Shown piece by piece: positions 59,907 through 64,000 of a DNA stretch of 64,000 nucleotides. The stretch spans positions 2,041,043 through 2,105,042 of the forward strand of contig NC_088868.1 of the NCBI RefSeq assembly GCF_032884065.1, given 5' to 3'. Every line of letters begins with the position of its first letter. Position 1 is the stretch's first letter. Origin of the DNA: Artemia franciscana (Eukaryota > Arthropoda > Branchiopoda > Anostraca > Artemiidae). Under the pieces are notes generated by a model. That model did not search any database, was not told where the DNA came from, and was given only the letters and a program-made list of their open reading frames with translations. Made by a program: the position numbers and the translations under genes.

Positions 59907-61778
59907 ATGGATAGATTCCTGATCAGGAATAACAAGAAGCCGAATGATGGTACCCAAAACTCTGAACCTGCACCTAAGAAGAAGAAATATGACGAATCAT
60001 CGGTCAAAGTGCGTCGATATTTGTCAGAATACCTAGGGCTCGGATTTAGTGCGACAAAGTCTGATCCAGTGAATGCACAGTGCGTTCTTTGTGGTCAAGT
60101 CTTGGCCAACAGTTCCATGAAACCTGCGCATATGAACCGGCATCTCAGTACTGTGCACCCTTCTCATGTCGGTAAGCCCATAGAGTTTTTCAAGCGTAAA
60201 CAAGAAGCATTCGCTAGTAACTGTTTGGAAATTGCAAAAGTGGCATCAGTTTCTTCAAAGGCTCTCCGGGCTTCGTATGCTGTTTCATATTTAGTTGCGA
60301 AACAGAAAAAACAGCTCACCATCGCCGAATGTCTGATATTACCAGCACTAGTGAAAGTCAGTGAAATAATGTTTGACACGAAAACTGCTACTGCCCTTCA
60401 GTCTATACCTGTGTCGAACAATACCATTTCAAGAAGGATAGAAGACATTGCAAGCGATATTGTCATGCAGGTTATTGAGCAAATAAAGTTGACGAAGATG
60501 TTTGCGTTACAGCTTGACGAAAGCACGGATGTGTCAGGTGAAGCCCAGGTGATCGTCTTTGTTCGATATCAAGATTGTTCTGAAATAAGAGAAAATATTC
60601 TGTTTTGCCAAAACCTACAGTCAAGAACAACAGGAGAAGAACTATTCAAGGTGATTGACAAATTCTTCGCAGAAGGGGGCATCTTGTGGGACTGGTGTCT
60701 ATCAGTTTGCAGTGATGGAGCTGCCACCCTAACAGGGAAGAATAATGGGCTCCTGGCCTGGATAAGGAAGAAAAATCCAAAGGTGAAGTGGTTGCACTGC
60801 ATCATTCACAGGCAAGCTCTTGCATCGAAAAGGATGAACGCACATCTGCACGAGACCCTCAACGAGGCTGTAAAAGTGATCAACTTCATCAAAGCCCGAC
60901 CACTGAACTCAAGAATGTTCAAGTTGCTGTGCCAAGAGATGGGTTCAGAACATCAACATTTACTTCTGCACACAGAAGTTCGCTGGTTGTCTCGTGGGAA
61001 GATTTTAAACAGACTTTTCGAGCTTCGACAAGAAGTTCATATGTTTCTTCTGGAGCAAAAATCTGCATTCAGTTCACTTTTTGAAAACCAGGACTGGGTC
61101 TGCAGGATGGCCTATCTTGCGGATATTTTCGACAAACTGAATGACTTGAATCTGTCAATGCAAGGTTTCCGGACGGACGAACTCTCCCTGAATTCGAAGA
61201 TGTGTGCTTTCATCAAGAAATTGGAGTTCTGGCTTAAAAAGGTTCAAAGAAACAGCGTTAGTGTCTTCCCGACCCTTGACAAGTTTGCAGACGATAGTGA
61301 AATTGATAACCTCAACACAATCTGTGATTGTATTCGGGAGCATCTGACAAAGTTGCGAGATGAACTTGTGTCATATTTCCCATCGATTATGAACCAAGAT
61401 AGAACGCAGGATTGGATCCAAAATCCATTTGTTGAAGACGTGACCTCAAGCTCCGGTCTTAGTGACAAGCTTACAGAGAATCTGATCGAACTTGCCAGTG
61501 ATCGCGCCTTAGAACTGAAGTTCCAAAATGTAACTGTTTCCCAGTTTTGGCTGGAGGTGAAAGGAGAATACAAGGAACTAAGTGAAATCGCCATGTCTGC
61601 TTTGTTACCATTCGGATCCACTTACCTTTGTGAAGTGTCATTTTCGGCAATGTCATTGATCAAAACCAAACACAGAAACAGACTGAGTGTACAAAATGAC
61701 CTTATAATTGCCGTTAGTGACATCGAGCCAAGATTTGATAATATTTTAGCAAAAAAGCAGCCTCAAGTTTCTCATTGA
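59907..61778 (+). CDS. hAT-family transposase, BED-type zinc finger, ZBED5/FAM200-like
   Basis: Cut-and-paste transposase expected to bind the element ends and act in the nucleus. 623 residues from the first ATG (MDRFLIRNNKKP). The open frame extends 13 codons upstream to a TTG but has no earlier ATG. A basic nuclear-signal-like PKKKK lies at residues 23-27. The BED zinc finger is C59-x2-C62 ... H79-x4-H84. The RNase H-like catalytic core has D204 in LQLDESTD and D270 in SVCSDGAAT, followed by the hAT CxxH motif C298-x2-H301 (CIIHRQALA) and W360 in VRWLSRG. E576 in FGSTYLCEVSFSAM lies in the C-terminal hAT dimerisation region. All three DDE residues and the zinc ligands are present and there is no internal stop, so the enzyme could be functional. 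Length matches relatives annotated as ZBED5, FAM200 or SCAND3-like. AATAAA lies 36 bases after the stop. Expression is not shown by the sequence. Confidence 0.93.
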   Translation: MDRFLIRNNKKPNDGTQNSEPAPKKKKYDESSVKVRRYLSEYLGLGFSATKSDPVNAQCVLCGQVLANSSMKPAHMNRHLSTVHPSHVGKPIEFFKRKQEAFASNCLEIAKVASVSSKALRASYAVSYLVAKQKKQLTIAECLILPALVKVSEIMFDTKTATALQSIPVSNNTISRRIEDIASDIVMQVIEQIKLTKMFALQLDESTDVSGEAQVIVFVRYQDCSEIRENILFCQNLQSRTTGEELFKVIDKFFAEGGILWDWCLSVCSDGAATLTGKNNGLLAWIRKKNPKVKWLHCIIHRQALASKRMNAHLHETLNEAVKVINFIKARPLNSRMFKLLCQEMGSEHQHLLLHTEVRWLSRGKILNRLFELRQEVHMFLLEQKSAFSSLFENQDWVCRMAYLADIFDKLNDLNLSMQGFRTDELSLNSKMCAFIKKLEFWLKKVQRNSVSVFPTLDKFADDSEIDNLNTICDCIREHLTKLRDELVSYFPSIMNQDRTQDWIQNPFVEDVTSSSGLSDKLTENLIELASDRALELKFQNVTVSQFWLEVKGEYKELSEIAMSALLPFGSTYLCEVSFSAMSLIKTKHRNRLSVQNDLIIAVSDIEPRFDNILAKKQPQVSH

Positions 61779-61813
61779 TTTTGTACGTACATTTAAGCAC
61801 CGTCATATTGGAC

Positions 61814-61819
61814 AATAAA
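61814..61819 (+). terminator. polyadenylation signal AATAAA of the hAT gene
   Basis: AATAAA 36 bases after the transposase stop codon, followed by a T-rich/GT-rich stretch (CTCGTGTTTTTG). Fits a cleavage site inside the element. Confidence 0.6.
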
Positions 61820-61931
61820 TCTCGTGTTTTTGAAAATCTGATTTTAGTTAAGAAAAAAGTAAAACAACGATTCTCAAGAAAGGGGTACGCAAACTTTTTG
61901 GGCCTTGACTAGGGGTACGCGGACCGAAAAA

Positions 61932-61946
61932 GGTTGGGAACCACTG
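61932..61946. repeat. hAT terminal inverted repeat, right
   Basis: GGTTGGGAACCACTG, inverse of the left end with one difference. Confidence 0.9.
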
Positions 61947-61954
61947 CTTTACGC
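61947..61954. repeat. hAT target-site duplication, right
   Basis: CTTTACGC, identical to 59557-59564. Confidence 0.95.
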
Positions 61955-62431
61955 TATAGTTTGACTTTTTCTCTCAACTCTACTTTTTAAAACAGTAAAA
62001 AATTTAGCGTAAAGAGCGCGGAGTTGATGAGGAAGCAGCCCCTTTTATATACGAAATAATTTCTGTGTTTTAAGTTTTAATGTCACTCCTTACTTTCAGT
62101 TAAAAAACTTGTCTTTTTAATTTAATTTCTGAACATTTTTTAATCAATCCATGTTTTGATTTTGGCTCTCTGCAGAGGAATAATTCAAGCGAACTTTGCA
62201 TATTTATTTTTTTTGGCTAAATGGGTGTCGTATAGTTTTGATGGAATGATTTTGAGAAAAAAGGAGCGGGGGAGTTAAAGCCTAGTTGCCCTCCGATTCT
62301 TTAGTTACTTAAAAAGGCAACTAGAACTTTTAATTTTTTACGAATGTTTTTAGTAGTAAAAGATATACGTAACTTATAAATTAGCTTACGCAACGAACTT
62401 TTGTATTCTCATGTTTTTATTACATACTAGC

Positions 62432-62462
62432 TGTTGGGGTGGCGCTTCGCGCCACCCCAACA
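62432..62462 (-). repeat. Helitron 3' terminal hairpin
   Basis: Perfect 14-bp stem (TGTTGGGGTGGCGC and its inverse) with a 3-base loop, followed on the minus strand by G then CTAG and the target T. A second GC-rich hairpin (GGGGGC / GCCCCC) lies at about 62475-62495. The spacing from stem to CTAG is only one base, shorter than the about ten bases usual in Helitrons. Confidence 0.85.
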
Positions 62463-62603
62463 CCTAGTTGGTGGGGGCACTTCGCGCCCCCTCAAGCCCC
62501 CCCGCGCGCGTAAGTCGTTACGCGCCATTTTAGTTACGCGCCATTGTAGTTGTGTCCCTATGTCCCACCTGTGAATATAGATAGATATATTATATATATG
62601 TTT

Positions 62604-62740
62604 TTAACTACGTAAAACTTGCGAATATACAACATTCTTTGCTGTCCCATTGTCTGTGCATATAAATTGATTGTCAGGTTTACCGACTCTTGAACATGCA
62701 ACATATAATGGTCCATGGGAAAACAATCCGTATTCAGATC
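62604..62740 (-). pseudogene. Helitron helicase (Pif1-like) C-terminal fragment
   Basis: Minus strand reads YGLFSHGPLYVACSRVGKPD, then NQFICTDNGTAKNVVYSQVL and a stop. HGxLYVACSRV is helicase motif VI of superfamily-1 Pif1-type enzymes in Helitrons, and KNVVYxxVL is the usual extreme C-terminus of the RepHel protein. Upstream the frame runs into short GTCCCGG-type repeats, so only the end remains. Confidence 0.8.
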
Positions 62741-62799
62741 TATACCTCATGATTCTAATGATTGCTCTTGAGCTTTGTTGATGGTGATTACTAATCGAC

Positions 62800-63260
62800 C
62801 ATTCCCTGTCCCGGTCGTCATTTATATCCCCCTGTGCCCCCCGGCGTCCCCGTTGTAGTTGTGTCCCGGTCGTCATTTATATTTTTTACTTATGTCCTGG
62901 TCATTATGGCTTATGTATGGTCATTTATATTCCCTGTGTCCCGGTCGTCATTTGTATCCCGGTGTCCCGGTCTGTATATACATTCGTTTTTTAGTTTTGT
63001 TTTTCTCCTTTATTTTTTTCCTTTTTTCTTTTTCTTTTCTTTTTTAGTTTATTTAGATTTTTAGATTTTTTAGTTTTTTTATTAGTTTTTAGTTTTTTTT
63101 TCTTTTTAGTTTTTTTGTAGTTTTTACCTTCTTTTTAGTTTTTTTAGTTTTTTTTTTTTTACTTATGTCCTGGTCGTCATTTATACTCCCTGTGTCCCGG
63201 TGCTTTGTTGATTGCTAATCAAACATTCCTTTTGTCCCGGTCGCTTTCTCTTTGAGTGTC
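62800..63260. repeat. GTCCCGGTCGTCATTTATAT short interspersed repeats in the Helitron
   Basis: The word GTCCCGGTCGTCATTTATAT or close variants (GTCCTGGTCATTATGG, GTCCTGGTCGTCATTTATAC, GTCCCGGTCGC) occurs at about 62808, 62864, 62896, 62938, 62965, 63168 and 63234, separated by unequal spacers. It is not a regular array; probably growth by slippage inside the Helitron. Confidence 0.8.
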
Positions 63261-63630
63261 GTCATTTATTTTTTTCTTTTTTAGTTCTTACCTTTTTTAG
63301 TTTTTTTTTTCTTTTTAGTTTTTTATTGGTTTTTACCTTTTTTTTTAGCTTTTTTAGTTTTTTTTCGTTTTTTCTTTTTACTTTTTTTTTAGTTTTTATC
63401 TTTTTTATTTTTTTTTATTTTTATTCTTAATTTTATTAGTTTTCTTTTTCTCTTCTATTTTTCAGTTTTTTCCTTTTTTTAGTTTTTAGTTTTTTTAGTT
63501 TTTTACCTTTTTTTAGTTTTTTTAGTTTTTTAGCCTTTTTATTTTTTTTTTATTAGTTTTTAGTTTTTTTTGTAGTTTTTGCCTTTTTTTAGTTTTTTCA
63601 GTTTTTTTTTTAGTTTTTAGTTTTTTACCT
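63000..63630. repeat. T-rich (minus strand A-rich) low-complexity tract
   Basis: Long runs of T broken by AG or CC, built from TTTTTTAGTTTTTAG-like words. Poly-Phe/Leu open frames in it are artefacts. On the minus strand it follows the tRNA-like segment and resembles an expanded A-tail. Confidence 0.85.
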
Positions 63631-63635
63631 TTTTT

Positions 63636-63712
63636 AGCCTAACCAGGATTTGAACCTGGGACCTTCATTCTCCGTTCTGACACCCTCTCTCACCGAGTGA
63701 CTACTCCAGCAT
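63636..63712 (-). other. tRNA-like segment inside the Helitron
   Basis: Minus strand carries an A-box-like TAGTCACTCGG (63703-63693) and a B-box GGTTCAAATCC (63656-63646), with a perfect T-arm stem CCAGG/CCTGG around TTCAAAT. The acceptor ends do not pair, so it is not a working tRNA. It is a tRNA pseudogene or SINE head. The A-rich tract downstream supports a retroposed SINE captured by the Helitron. Confidence 0.7.
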
Positions 63713-63888
63713 GTTCATTTTGGTGTTTTAAATGGTATATTATTAACCAAATTAATGTGTTTTACAATATACTAAGCATCGTCATAACAAAAATGACGAC
63801 AACTAATTTCATGACGTCAGCCGACATAGAAACATGACGTCACCTGATCCACAGATCCACAGACAGACAACTTATTTTTATATATATA

Positions 63889-63890
63889 GA
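63889..63890 (-). other. Helitron 5' end (TC), insertion point
   Basis: The minus strand reads ...CCCTCATA|TCTATATATATAAAAA. The break in the family A sequence falls exactly here. Confidence 0.85.
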
Positions 63891-64000
63891 TATGAGGGGG
63901 TTCACCCCCTCGTCAGTACCTCGCTCTTTACACTAAAGCTTAAATTTTGTCCCAATTTCATTAAGAATGATCCCCTGAATCTCAAAAGCCTTAGAATAAA

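Larger units (their letters stand above)
59565..61946 (+). mobile_element. intact-looking autonomous hAT transposon (ZBED5/FAM200-like), 2,382 bp
   Basis: Bounded by terminal inverted repeats CAGTTGTTCCCAACC (59565-59579) and, inverted, CAGTGGTTCCCAACC (61946-61932), one mismatch in 15, and by a perfect 8-bp duplication CTTTACGC. The 8-bp size is diagnostic of hAT. Subterminal repeats of GGGGTACGCG(A/C)A type occur twice at each end (59598, 59620; 61882, 61911) and may be transposase-binding sites. It contains a single long uninterrupted ORF and a polyadenylation signal. It is inserted in one stem of a family A foldback. The perfect duplication and intact ORF argue for a recent insertion. Confidence 0.93.
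62427..63890 (-). mobile_element. non-autonomous Helitron, 1,464 bp, with helicase scrap and tRNA-like insert
   Basis: Read on the minus strand it begins TCTATATATATAAAAATAAG at 63890 (5'-TC), and ends in a hairpin and CTAG at 62430-62427. It lies between A (63891) and T (62426) without target duplication, all as expected for rolling-circle Helitrons. The flanks join as CCCCCTCATA|TATGTAATAA, which matches uninterrupted family A copies (35020-35040: CCCCCTCATATACATAATAA). Inside, from the 5' end: a tRNA-like segment, long A-rich low-complexity DNA, GTCCCGG-type short repeats, and the last about 45 codons of the Helitron Pif1-type helicase. Rep and the rest of the helicase are absent. Confidence 0.88.
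59442..64000 (-). repeat. family A copy, antisense, split by a hAT and a Helitron, runs off window
   Basis: Pieces: 59442-59564 (tail ATTAAATAAAAAAAACAAG and first arm of foldback b), 61955-62426 (loop, second arm, spacer with AAAAAGGCAACTAGAACTTT) and 63891-64000 (inner foldback a, CTCGCTCTTTACACTAAAGC). Joined in order they are collinear with 40323-41050. The first gap is filled by the hAT element and the second by the Helitron. Confidence 0.85.

Noticed and set aside
60164-61656. Several 60-125 codon frames antisense or out of frame to the transposase
   Set aside because: Shadows of the intact transposase ORF.
62834-63430. Poly-Phe/Leu open frames in the T-rich tract
   Set aside because: Low-complexity DNA inside the Helitron; no domain.
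63636-63712. Functional tRNA gene
   Set aside because: The T-arm and promoter boxes are good, but the acceptor ends do not pair and it sits inside a mobile element.

Overview
The window looks like an intergenic, repeat-saturated stretch of an animal nuclear genome. It is AT-rich, has no dense operon-like coding, contains long (TA)n microsatellites, tRNA-derived SINE sequence, APE-type LINEs, hAT, piggyBac and Helitron DNA transposons, and many dispersed non-coding repeats. The mix and some repeat wording remind me of crustacean (brine-shrimp-like) assemblies, but that is memory and not proof. I found no host gene that I can name; one 110-bp exon-like segment (37230-37339) is the only weak host candidate. 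I saw no convincing LTR retroelement, virus-like element, rRNA, functional tRNA or CRISPR.

Layout. 1-1190: antisense fragments of one LINE family (here LINE-A). 1576-2490: remnant of a LINE ORF1. 2900-3935: first copy of a foldback-bearing repeat (family A). 4157-7530: decayed sense LINE-B with an antisense LINE end nested in it. 7800-9015: family A head, (TA)n, antisense LINE-A. 10140-11150: degenerate tandem array of about 125 bp. 13040-14700: dispersed repeats. 15690-17412: sense LINE-A, abutting a decayed hAT-like (DUF4371/ZMYM1-like) transposase to 18480. 20252-22383: an element made of about seven 160-410 bp (mostly 270-295 bp) tandem units with short inverted ends. 24815-25150: antisense LINE-A. 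26745-28195: antisense family A. 28370-30810: another dispersed repeat. 31032-35205: sense LINE-A with an internal 290-bp tandem duplication, then two head-to-tail family A copies. 37450-42056: two near full-length family A copies in opposite orientation. 42060-43380: two antisense LINE fragments. 44905-46460: tandem array built from a relative of the family A core. 47640-51455: LINE 3' ends, a solo hAT terminus and an antisense tRNA-SINE. 54361-54956: family A. 56340-57430: a possible MITE and a piggyBac C-terminal remnant. 59442-64000: one antisense family A copy split by an apparently intact hAT transposon and by a precisely delimited Helitron.

The most informative part is the right-hand end. 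There the family A repeat acts as a landing pad: an intact ZBED5/FAM200-like hAT element (623-aa BED-finger transposase, 15-bp terminal inverted repeats, perfect 8-bp target duplication) sits inside one foldback stem. A 1,464-bp Helitron sits between an A and a T of the next foldback, and the uninterrupted repeat copies elsewhere in the window supply the empty site for both insertions.

The family A repeat is the best candidate for something undescribed. It has a palindromic head, a core that also occurs as a tandem array, and two long inverted-repeat modules, each bordered by the word AGTAAGGAGCGAC. All statements come from reading the sequence by eye; family names are from recognised protein motifs, and no searches were run.
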